Shown here piece by piece: positions 49,561-61,000 of a stretch of DNA of 64,000 nt (within the stretch, counting starts at the first letter, position 1; each line of letters opens with the position of its first letter). Origin of the DNA: Sialis fuliginosa (Eukaryota > Arthropoda > Insecta > Megaloptera > Sialidae). The stretch covers positions 2,763,001 to 2,827,000 of the forward strand of contig OY540817.1 of NCBI GenBank assembly GCA_961205875.1. The letters are read 5' to 3'. Both the position numbers and the translations under genes were made by a program. Below the pieces are notes generated by a model. It was not told the DNA's origin and did not search any database. It saw only the letters and a list, made by a program, of their open reading frames with translations.

Positions 49561-50235
49561 TACTTAAAAAAACGTACGAAAATTTTCGATGTTCACGTAT
49601 TAATACCTACATATGTATATAGTTATTAACGATGGGTTGTAAATTTCACAGGTCTGGTCTGTAATATTTAACATACATTTAAATTATTAATGAAGTACCT
49701 AATACCTACAGCTTTGTTAGTTTACTCCATTAATCAATCACCAATTTATAATTATTGGTAAGGAATTAGCTACCGACGACACTGAAATATTATCGAAATT
49801 GTCTTTATAATGTAATTTACCTGTCTAATTATGTTATAAAGTAATTATTTACACATTGCACGCGTCTGTTAAATTTACATTTTACTTTAAATTTTAGTAG
49901 CAAATATTGTTGGTTTGGGGAACATTTATTAGAGTGATTGTTAAATTATTTAATTGTATTTAATAAGTTTGTATTATGACATGTGTGTGTCTAATTACTT
50001 CAATTGTGAAGTGCTGCAATGTTCCTTGAAGTGTTTCTTAACGTTTACGTGTTCTCAAAGTTCTGATATTATGTTTTTATATCAGAAATTTGAAGTACGT
50101 ATAAAAATATATATAAATATATTTGATACATAAATTATTAATTTAATTTATTGAACTTGCCAACTTACGAGCTATTTTTCCCAATAAAAAAATATTTACC
50201 TGTAAAGTACAGGTTTTTAAAATTGATTACAATAC
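49561..50235. other. Non-coding stretch
   Basis: Nothing recognised. Confidence 0.4.
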
Positions 50236-50545
50236 ATGTCCGGTATTATAAACGAGCTAACAAAATTTGCAAGCTTGCAAGCACTTTCAAATGAGGTATC
50301 AAACCTATCTGACAGTTCTCTGGAAGTTTCATGAAGTGTTTGACAATATGTAAACACCAACGGTATTAAAACAATGGCGATATTATGAAAATTATTTTTG
50401 TACGGTCAGAGTCACTAACTGTGTTACAATAAGTTGAATTATCACTGCTCTAAATTCCATAACTAATCCATAGATAATATCATAACATTAATACCTAATT
50501 TGAAAGTGCTTGCAAGCTTGTAAAGTGAGCTCCTCAATTTCATGT
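50236..50545. mobile_element. MITE family D, copy 3
   Basis: Starts ATGTCCGGTATTATAAACGA and shares with copies 1 and 2 ggtattaaaacaatggcgat, cataactaatccatagataa and the caagcactttcaaatga blocks. It lies about 0.75 kb upstream of the first recognised rut exon. Confidence 0.65.
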
Positions 50546-51295
50546 AAAGTGTAGGCCAGTTTAGTGTGTATATCACCATAAGAAATGTATGTATGTCCAA
50601 GACGGCAGTGGGAGACAGAAGCGTTCTTATTGAATATTTCGAGTTAATTTTATTTAAATAACTGTTTTTATATCATTTTTATATTACATTATTTCTGTAG
50701 CATTAGCATATTGACTTCCAATGATTTTAATTTTTTTTATGTATGTTCTACCACTTTGATTCTTTTCAGACTTTGTAGGGTGTAATACTAAAGTATGAAG
50801 ATTATTTCATGAAATATCTGAAGTTATCGCTCAACTACAATTTATATACTTGATTGAAAATATTACCTGATATGCATCTTTTCAACTTCCACATTGTAAA
50901 AAAATATTTTTGAAAAATTGAAAATAATTTTTTTTCCTAAAATGATCAACTTTTAGAGGCTAATCATTGGGCATGAGAATGCTCACATAATAAAAATTAG
51001 CCAAATCCGTGTTGAGGCCTTTGGATGCCATATTCTTTTAACAGTAAAAAACCAGAGATATTTCTTATTTAAACTTTTTTGATATTATCAATAATTACAA
51101 AAATAAATTCCTGGTCCAATAAAAATAATACATCCTGTATATAATTACAAAAAAAAAATTAATCTCCCCTTCTGGAAAAAATTATTGGTGCGCTGCTGAT
51201 ATAATCTATCAATCAAAAAGAAATATTTAAGTTAACTTTTTATTTAAATCTACTTGTGTAAGAAATAATAATAATAATTTTCCTTTTTGTTGCAG
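50546..51295. other. Sequence upstream of the rut start-codon exon
   Basis: Probably intron, because it ends in tcctttttgttgcag. No TATA/initiator pair or other promoter feature stood out, and no coding frame resembles a known protein. The true promoter cannot be placed. Confidence 0.4.
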
Positions 51296-51435
51296 AACAA
51301 TGGCTGAATTAAGTGTAAACAATGAAACGTTGAATCCCACTCAATCACATCATAAGCACCTCATGTGTAAAAAGAAGTTACCAAGGCCAAAGTATTTATA
51401 GAGATGTTTATTATTTTGTAAATACAACAATAAAA
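51296..51435 (+). promoter_or_regulatory. rut: 5' UTR part of the first recognised rut exon
   Basis: A pyrimidine-rich tract ending ttttgttgcag (acceptor AG at 51294-51295) precedes this stretch, so the exon that carries the start codon probably begins at 51296 and an upstream non-coding exon is spliced to it. The main reading frame has a TGA at 51331-51333 and no ATG between that stop and 51436, which supports 51436 as the first in-frame start; its context is aaaaATGG. The acceptor is inferred from sequence only. If it is not used, the 5' UTR could extend further left. Confidence 0.6.
51300..51401 (+). other. Upstream ORF of 33 codons in the rut leader
   Basis: An ATG lies 4 bases after the predicted splice acceptor in a good context (AACAATGG). 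It opens a 33-codon frame beginning MAELSVNNET and ending RPKYL before TAG at 51399-51401. The stop is 34 bases before the rut ATG, and the frame differs from the main ORF. The peptide contains a His/Lys-rich middle (HHKHLMCKKK) and matches no family I recognise. If it is in the mature mRNA, ribosomes would need leaky scanning or re-initiation to reach the rut start, so it could limit cyclase translation. Conservation in relatives cannot be judged here. Confidence 0.5.
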
Positions 51436-52074
51436 ATGGATCATAGCGTGAAGGCAATGAGCACCCAGCGCACTGTCGCATGGTCAAAGTTCATCAACAG
51501 ACACCGTTTTGAAAACGATGAGCTGGAACTTCTCTACCAGCGTTACATTTTCAAACTGCAGCATTCTAGCGTGACCAGCGTGGTCACGTTGTTCGTTATA
51601 CTCACGGCCGTCTTGACGAACTTGTCTTTCGTCTACGCCCAGGGTCCGACGGCACAGAATGTCTATCACGGTGTTCATTGTTTGCTCTTTGCGCTTCTCT
51701 TAGGATTCCTCAACACGCGTTTAATGCAGGATGCTTATTTACTGTGGGTATGTTATGCGATTTTATTCTTTTGCGCAACTTTCTGTGCTGTCGCTTTGCC
51801 TCTTGGTGAAATACCAGCACTGAAAACAAGGGCGACAGATGATATGGGAAGGATGAGAGATGAAGAGTTACTTACGTCTGTTTCTGTGAGACTGGAAACA
51901 AGAAAAGTGATTGCAGAAGGTGTTTGGCATATTATATTTGTTGTCTTCTTGGCATATGCAATGATGCCTCTGAAGACGTGGATTGCTGCTTTGTTTGGTT
52001 TCTTGCTTCCGATTGTACACACGGCACTCGCTGTTACTTTTACGAAGGAATTTCCAAATTTACTGTGGCAACAG
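51436..52074 (+). CDS. rut: rut coding exon 1: N terminus and membrane spans 1-5
   Basis: 213 codons, phase 0 at the 3' end (LLWQQ, then CAG/gtaata). Residues 1-45 are cytosolic and include RTVAWSKF and [11 protein letters not shown], the part most typical of rutabaga cyclases. Hydrophobic segments: about 46-68, 77-95, 100-122, 160-178 and 181-202. The charged stretch 128-158 between spans 3 and 4 ([17 protein letters not shown]) is longer than the other loops and would lie outside the cell. A second in-frame ATG at codon 8 (51457) is a possible alternative start. If intron 1 is retained, the frame runs on to a stop at 52177-52179. Confidence 0.9.
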
Positions 52075-55000
52075 GTAATAAATATATTTATACAAGAGGT
52101 CCTCGAATTTCACACAATTGTGTGCGAAAGTGAATGTGTTAAAGGGAACATCCATAAACCACGTAACGCTTTTTTCTAGAATTTTTGGACCCCCTGTCCC
52201 CATGTGACGTCATATAGACAATAGCCCCCCCCCTAGTGTTACGTAACACAGTACCATATATATTACAATATGTTTTTTAACTATTGCAGCATAAAGTAAA
52301 CACATTATAATAAATATCTGTTAATCTAAAAGCATTACGTAGTTTATGGACGTTCCCAAAATAGAGCATTATTTATAAAAAAATCAACAAACAGTATATT
52401 ATCAGATATTTAGCTGCAATAATGGACTTACTAGGGAGCATATCGAGGTGTACCTCACAGATTTTGATAAAATTTTATGAATTTTTCGTTTTTCTGGGAT
52501 CAATCTTAGACAAATATAATTTTCTAACTCTGTAGAATACATACGGGTTAAGAATTGTGCAAAAGTCGAGGGCCGCCTGTATTTATTTTAATAATAATCG
52601 ATAATTATTATATTGATTAATGTTTTAGCTGACGTCCAATACTGTGATCTTTTTATGTATGAATATTGTCGGAATTTTTATACATAATTTAATGGAACAT
52701 GCACAGCGTAAGGCGTTCCTTGATACTAGAAACTGTATAGCTGCTCGTTTAGAAATGGAAGATGAAAATGAAAAACTCGTAAGATTTAATTTTTTTTTAA
52801 ATATTATTAAACACATTTATGCTTTAATATTTTTTTAGGAACGCCTTTTGTTATCTGTGTTACCGCAACATGTGGCAATGGAAATGAAAAACGATATTAT
52901 TTCTCCAGTCGAAGGACAGTTTCATAAAATTTACATCCAAAAACACGAAAACGTCAGGTAATTAAATATTATATCTTTGCTTTTTGTCTGCAATCTTTAA
53001 TACTATTTTTGATTTTACTTTCCAGTATTTTATTTGCTGATATTGTCGGTTTTACTGTGCTAGCTTCACAGTGTACAGCTCAAGAACTGGTACGACTTCT
53101 CAACGAATTGTTCGGTCGATTTGATCAGTTGGCAAACGTATGATATTCATCAACATATACACAAATTTATATTTATTTGTTATCGTTTGATTTTAGGATA
53201 ACCATTGTCTCCGTATCAAAATCTTAGGAGATTGTTATTATTGTGTGTGCGGTTTACCTGAACCTAGACCAGATCATGCACGTTGTACTGTAGAAATGGG
53301 TTTAGATATGATTGATGCTATTGCGTGAGTATTAATATCAATAATCAAAAACAACTTCAATTATTCAAGTTTTGATTGAGCAACATTATTTATTTTTAAT
53401 ATCATAGTGCGAGTCCAGAAACTCTTTTATTATATATATTTATTGTGTAAAAAGTTAATTTCTTGATAAATTAACGTCTAAATATTAAAAAAACAATAAG
53501 AAAGAACCCTTTTTTTCATTTCCCAGTATTGCGGTGTGACGATTTAAAATTTTCGATTTTTTTTTTTAATACATATTTTGAAAGCAAAATATATTAAGAG
53601 TATACTGTAAAAATTGTAGACCGAAATTAAAAATATTTACAAAGTTATAGCACATAAAAGAGAACATCTGTTACTAAATCGTTAAATGCGTTTTTCTCAA
53701 AAACACTTTTTATCAGTTGGTGAGAAGCAGAAACGAAATTCTAATCAGCTGATCGGGCTATAATTTTAACATGTTGTTCTGTACATTAATAGTTATCGTA
53801 TTACCTAAAATTATTTCTTTTTATTAATACTTTTTTTTTTCCAATTTCAATGAAAAAAAAACACGAATTGTGCCAATTTTTTTGTACAAGTCCGCCATTT
53901 TGTTTTTTTATTAATATAAATGTTTAATTCTAGGTAATTCGGTAGAGACAAATCTATAAAATAAAAATATATTTGATTTTTTTGTTTAAAATCAGTACAA
54001 GTTAAGATGTGCTTCCCATCTTTTTTTCGAGTAATCCACTTTAACCCCAAAAAACACAAAGTATAATAAAATTTACTAAAAAAATTGTTTTTGTATAATT
54101 TGCTTTTGTTTTCGGATTAGCACATACGGACACGTTCCCTTGTTGACTTTTGCTACTTATTTTAATTTTTAATGCGTTAAATTATTGAATTTCAAAGTAA
54201 ATTAATTTAGGTGACATTAAAACTGAACAATACGGTGAATTTGATGTATTTATTTTAAACAATAAAAAACGTGATTTTGTGCCATATGTCCTTTACGAAC
54301 ATACAAGATTTATGTTATTAAAAAAAACAATAAATAATATAATTGATGATTTTACGTATTTTTTACCTTTTTTGAATTGTTTTGTTTTATATTACATAAA
54401 AAGCGCACACATTTATGTCATTTATTGTTTTATTAATAACAAATCTTGTATATTCGTAATGGACATATCCTCAATAATACAATAACACCAAAAATATTTG
54501 TATACATGATACTTTGTTTAATGCATGAGTTATAGACGAAAAACAGACCTTATCTACCCATCTACTTTATATTGTTATCAAAAATATTGTTTTCTTTAGC
54601 ATAAACTTGTAACACCTGTTTCATGGACTCGCCTCATATCAATTCAGCTAAATGCAAAATTCACTTTGTAGATCTGTGGTTGAAGCAACCGATGTACAAC
54701 TGAACATGCGTGTGGGTATACATTCAGGCCGAGTGCTGTGTGGTGTGCTAGGACTTCGTAAATGGCAGTACGATGTATGGTCTAATGATGTTACGATAGC
54801 TAACAATATGGAAGCCGGTGGTGAACCTGGGTAAGTTTTCATTAATTTGATAATATTTATTTAATTCAGTAATTTTCAAACTTATTATGCCCATCGACCC
54901 CTTCTCATAGCAAAAACCTAACCGTGAACCTCCAAGTGAAATAACTCTACACAACTGCAAATGCCGACAATGAAAGTTTGAACGTATGGAATTTAGAACA

Positions 55001-58000
55001 CAGAACAAAATCTAAATGTTTATATATTATTTGTTACCGTCGTATATTTTCATAGAAAATTGTATTATACAATAAGTGACAATAACATATAATCATATAT
55101 TAAACATACTAATATAACCCATCCTGCGTTTTATAACTTTTTTTGGCATCCCTATAGATGGCAACATTAGCACCAGATTTGGTAATTAGCTGATATACAA
55201 ACCATTTTTAGATATCGGCACTAGAGATCGTTTTGATCTATTTTTGTGACGAATTTTGTTATTTCTATACTATATATAGTGGGGACACAAGAATTCCTAT
55301 TGGCTAGAAAATTGTCGCCAAGTGTGGGCCAAATACAGGGAGCGGTGCAAAAAGGGGGATAGGGGAACAATGCAACAAGACTAGAAAAATATTACAATAC
55401 AAAATTTAAATGTACATTTTTTTAGTTAAATGACAAATAAGTTTAATGTGCACACTTACCAAATTTTATCTTGATTAAAGATGTAACGTAATGAAACAGA
55501 ACTCAAGATAAACAATAAATTATTGTAATTTGCAAAAAAGTCATACTTTTGAATAAAATACTTAAAATACATAAAGACATTATTATAATAAATGTCATTT
55601 GTAGCTATTTATAATATTGAAAATGGGTCACAATTATTTTACTTTATATTAAAACTTTAGCGGACCCCCTGACGTGGTTCCTAAGACCACTGGAGGTCCG
55701 TAGGAACCACTGATGGAACTAATTTGATATAATTATAGGAGAGTCCACATCACACAAGCTACCCTAGATTATTTGGGTGGTGAGTATGAAGTTGAAGCAG
55801 GTTACGGAGGTACAAGGAATCAGTATCTCAGAGATAACAGTGTCGTTACATTTTTCATCATTCCTCCAGCACGCCGCAGAAAGGTAAATTTAAGTTGTAT
55901 TTATGTATGTGTAAATGTGAATCATAAAATCATTTTTGACATATTTTTGGAAGACAAAAAAATTCTCTGATACTTGACTGTTAAGTGGGCGCAAATTACA
56001 GCGCTTAGAAATTAGAATAAAGTAGTAAATTAACTGTTCTTGATTAGGACAATTTCTATTACCTCTAATGAATGAACTGTTTTTAATTTACAATAATATC
56101 AGAAGAGACCAAACATAGAACTATAGAAAAATAGAAGCTTGTATTCGTACTTCATAATCTATGTACTGTCATATGTAAAAGTAACGTATATATGTCTCTA
56201 GGGTTAATTTCATTTGGCAATGATGTTCGAAAAGAAATGGTAATGTTTCTGTGGAGTATCATTTTAAATAATCATTTTTTTATGTTATTTAACTTATTGT
56301 TAGGGTAAAATTTTAGTAATGCAACGGAAATAAAACACAACGGAATGCGTGTGGAACGTAGTAGACATTTTTTTTAAATCAACCCATTATATATTCAAGA
56401 TTATACAAAATTTTGAAAAAATGGTTAATGAGACTATATTTTTAAATCAAGTTAACAACATATTTCAATTTTATTAAACTGTTTGTGATATCAAATTTGT
56501 ATTGTTATAAAAATTTTTAATACAATACAATCATGCAAATATGTATGGAAATACTGTGCAGAGTATTTTGCTATCTAACGAATGTATATCGATATGTCTG
56601 TCTTTATTTAGAACAGAGAGAAATGATTTAAACATTATAAAAACAAATACCTATATTTATTATTCTGTGCAGATCACACTAGGTATATGTACACAATACC
56701 CGCAGCAAACTGCTCAGTTAATTTTGCATGTGATAGTACCTACTACTTACATAGAACTGTGACTGGTGCCCACATAACAGTCAAGTACCAATACATTTTT
56801 TAATAGTATTTATTTTGTAGATTTTTCAGTATTGAAACTTCAATTATTTATTTATTTAACCCACCAGTGAAGGCGTGAAAAATCCTCACGACAGTGGAAA
56901 TGTTGGGTCAAATTGACCCGTTAGATATTAAAGGCTATTTAAAGCACTTTTTAATTACATAATTATTTTATTGTTAAGTAAAACATGTCATTAGATCCCC
57001 AGTCTAATATAAATCACATAATATACTCCATTTTTTAATTTTTTTAATTTTAATTTTTAAGATTAGTGAATGTACAACAAAAAAATTATGAAAATGTAAA
57101 ATTATTTTAATCACAATATAATATCTTTCGAATCTGATTTAAAAAAATTTTTTAAATGGGCCAGCCATGTTGTAAAAAAGTCACGTTAACGGAAACATTG
57201 GCTCAGATTGATCCAACAACAACATTGAGGAGGAATAAGTGACCATCCATAAATTATGTCACACAAATTTCATGGTTTTTTACCCCCCTCCCCCCACAGC
57301 TTTGTCATAGATTTTCACATTCGTGTGACCCCCCCCTCTCTATTGTGACGTCACACAAATTTCGAACCAATAATTAGGTACTCAAAAGTCAAAACTAACA
57401 AAAAAAAAAGAAAAAAAATATTTTTTCATTGTCCTTGGTTGTTTATATTATTTTTATTTATATGAAATTTAACCATTACATGCACGTTTGAAATTTTCCC
57501 AAAAACTCTTCACCGCTCTTACTAATAACAGTAATTTTTTCTCACAATTTTGCTCTTAGAATTCATATTGTTTTGATTTTTTAGATGTGATGTCACAAAG
57601 TCTGTGACTCCTGCCCCCTTGTCACACAAGGCACACTTTGTAACCCCCCCCTCCCCCCTTAATGTATGAAGTAATTTATGGATGACCCCAATACACCACA
57701 TTTTTGTGATAAACTCAAACTAATTTTGTCAGCTGTTCAACATGATTCAGTTTAAAGATAGACTGGTGAATAAGTAAAGAAATTATTTGGTCAGACGACT
57801 ACACTGGCGGGTTAAAAAATTAGATAATTATTTTAATTTTTTATTTTGAAGCTCTTATTTTCTATTTTCAATAATTGAAGTTTTTGGGTAAAAAATAACA
57901 AAATCAATTATCAGAAAATACAAATCATTTATTCATACATCATTCATTTCAACAGTTAATTAAAATTTCATCTTTTTATAAAATAAAATTTCATAAAACA

Positions 58001-61000
58001 TAAACAATAGTGTGACTGTTATATTCATTGTTGAATATTATTTAGTTTGTTATTGTACACACAAAAGTACAAATGCACAAATGTTTATTTACTTTAGCTG
58101 TTTTTATTTCAATTGTATTTGTATAGGTAACGTAATATGAATACGTTTATTTAATTTAAATGATTCCATTCAGTAAATGATACATTGTAATCATGTCAAT
58201 TCAAAACATTTGTTCATTGTATGGTATTAAAAGCCAGGCATATTATAAAACTGTATAATTGATTTTTTAGTATTCATTTTTTATATAGAATATAAATGTT
58301 GAAAAAGTTATTGTATATACATATTTATTTAATAACATAGCGATTTATATTACTATAAATAATATTTTATATGTATTTAATTGTTGTAGTTTTATATATT
58401 TTAATTTATTTTCTCATCAATATATAACTTTGTATACTTGTACAGCATGTAGAATATAAGTACAGAATACAGTAAAATCAATATTTCAAAAAGATGCACA
58501 TATTTGCTACATATATTTTGATTTCAATTTTTTGTAACTTGCTGAAATCAAACGATAGTTCAAAGTTGTAATGGACGCAACCTACAAAAAACCCAGAATT
58601 TCCACTCCCTTTTCATTGCCACATTATTATATTTCGAAAAATATATATATAATTTTTGGCAATACAAAAAGTATTGACTATAGTTGAAAAGTCATCAATA
58701 TTTATATTTCAAACAGACACTAATTGACGCATCTGTTTATTTTCAGGACGACAGTCACTTTTCAACTTATAGTCAATACTTTTTTTATTGCTAAAAATTC
58801 AATACATATTTTTCGAAATATAATACTATTGTATAATACAATTAAATTTAGTAAATAGAAAAAAAATCTTAGGAAATTATGGGGTGGGTGGGAGGTGTTC
58901 GTGAACAGTTTCACGTTTTCGAATTTCGATTGTCATTCGAATGAGTATAAAAAATCAGATTAAATTATAAAAAAATAAAAAATTAAATCTTCATTAGTTT
59001 CAAAGTTATTTAAAATGTATATTTGGGGTATTTCACCCCCTTAAACCGTTTTACCGAGCTAAAATAACTTTTTTCATACTACCATTGACCCCCTCTAACT
59101 ACATACAAAATTTGAACGATACGATTTCATCACTTGAAAAGGTTCCCTTGTAAGAGCGGTGCCATTACCTTACCAGTCAGTGTATTTGTTATTTCTACAA
59201 TTTTCAATCAGTCCTTTATCAAATGCATCCTATTCCTATATATATTGATGAGAGAATACAATAGAAATATATTATCTATATGTATACACATAAACATTTC
59301 TCTTTTTTGTACAAATTTAATGAAAACATTGCCGTTGTAAGTTTCGTGATTGTCGTGCCGTTGGCTTTACTTGTCTACCGGTGACTAATCTCACCGCGGG
59401 ACTGCACTCGTGTGTGCGCATGCTTCTTTCAGCCCTTGTTGTTCAACACACTACAGGTTCGGTCAGCGTTGGGGGCCGTGCAGAGACGCAAACTCTCCTT
59501 CAAAAATGTATCCAACGTTGTGGTGCAGCTCTTACACAGTATCAAGTACTCTATGGAGGTTCCGTTCTCAAATATTGCTGTCCAGCCTGGTGATATTAAG
59601 TCTAATACTACAAGGAAGGTTAGTACGTTTAGTTTTAACTAATTTTTTATTTTTTTCGTCTTAACACAAATTGTTCAGTCAAATTATTGTAAATTCAAAA
59701 AAATATGCTCAATTGTGAAAGATTACTGTTTTTCTTATTTGATATCAGTGCTGGATTAACAAGGCTACAATAAATGAGGAACTCTTAGTATATAAGTCAA
59801 ATAACTTGAAAAATCGCTATCAAACTTATCTTTAATTCCTTACTTTCGAACAAACTGTAATATCAGGTCCATTTAAAACTATTCTTTATGGAAAAAATCT
59901 ACTTTATAGAATCCTTTATTTTAGATCCTTAACATAAAGTATACTATACCTTTTACAGTATGAATTCATATTATGAATTTCATATTAACAAAAACAGATT
60001 TCATACAAATGAAATATAAAATCACATTAACAAAAACTGATTTCGCACAAATGAAATATAATTTCACATTAGGAGTCCGCTTTGACCCCAAAAAACACAA
60101 ATTATTATAAAAGAGATATAAATAAAAAGACTGAAAAGATTATATTTTATTTTGTTACAAAGAAAAAATCCTGAAGTATGCTTAAAATTTTATGTCAATA
60201 CAGCAATAGTGCCTTAAATAAAGGTTGCATATTTGGAAAATAGTTGTATTTGGAATTTGAAACTAAATACAGATTAACATGATAGCAATCTATACAGATG
60301 ACTTTATTTAATTTGGTGGACATTATAACCATGGGTTCTCAAGTTGTAGCCTTTTTATTTTAATGGTAAATCCAGCGCTGTGTGCTATAGATATAAATAT
60401 TTAAAACAAAAAAGGTACTTCTTAATTATCCTCCTGAAAATATAACCATAGACTATAAGTGCTGGTGATGAATTCCAAGTAGCTTCGCGTTCTGTGTTGT
60501 CTTCTTGACAACGTTTTGATCAAATCTTATCGGCTATCTTCAGGTCTGGTCTGAACTTAGTTCTTTGAACTTCGCTTGACTAATAACTAGTTAAGCAAAG
60601 TTTTCACTAGTCAAAGAACTAAGTTGAGACCAGACCTGAAGATGGCCAACTGAAAAGTCGTCGCGGAATACAATATTTCAATAGACTATAAGTGTATATA
60701 TTATACTTACAACTGTTCTTGATTAGGGCAATCTCTGCAGGCTTAATTTCCAGAGGCGAACCTGAAGATTATTTTAGTTTAAAACAGGGACTCAATCTCC
60801 ACCGCAACAAACTGTTTTTTAAATACTATACACTTTACTCACTTTGGTGCAATATTAAACTTATAGTCCATGATAACTGAAGGATAAGTACCTCAAAAAT
60901 AAACAATTTGTGTTAAGTACTTTACTTTTACTTTTGAATTACAAGTGATATTTTCTTATATTTTTAAATAAAATACTTGATCTAATTGTATACCACATCA

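Larger units (their letters stand above)
55884..59432 (+). other. rut: rut intron 7
   Basis: 3549 bases, gtaaat...tttcag, the largest intron in the window. Contains the nested elements at 56860-57811 and a fold-back at 58630-58828. Otherwise AT-rich, with no conserved-looking exon. Confidence 0.8.

Noticed and set aside
51484-52133. Antisense and alternate-frame ORFs over rut exon 1
   Set aside because: Shadows of the cyclase exon; the + frame from 51436 has clear homology and the correct splice phase.
54652-54842. Independent small ORFs over exon 6 on both strands
   Set aside because: They overlap the C1a core exon 54672-54830; its frame explains the sequence.
59134-59340. Frame [10 protein letters not shown] upstream of exon 8
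   Set aside because: No match to the cyclase C1b and no fitting donor/phase; treated as intron 7.
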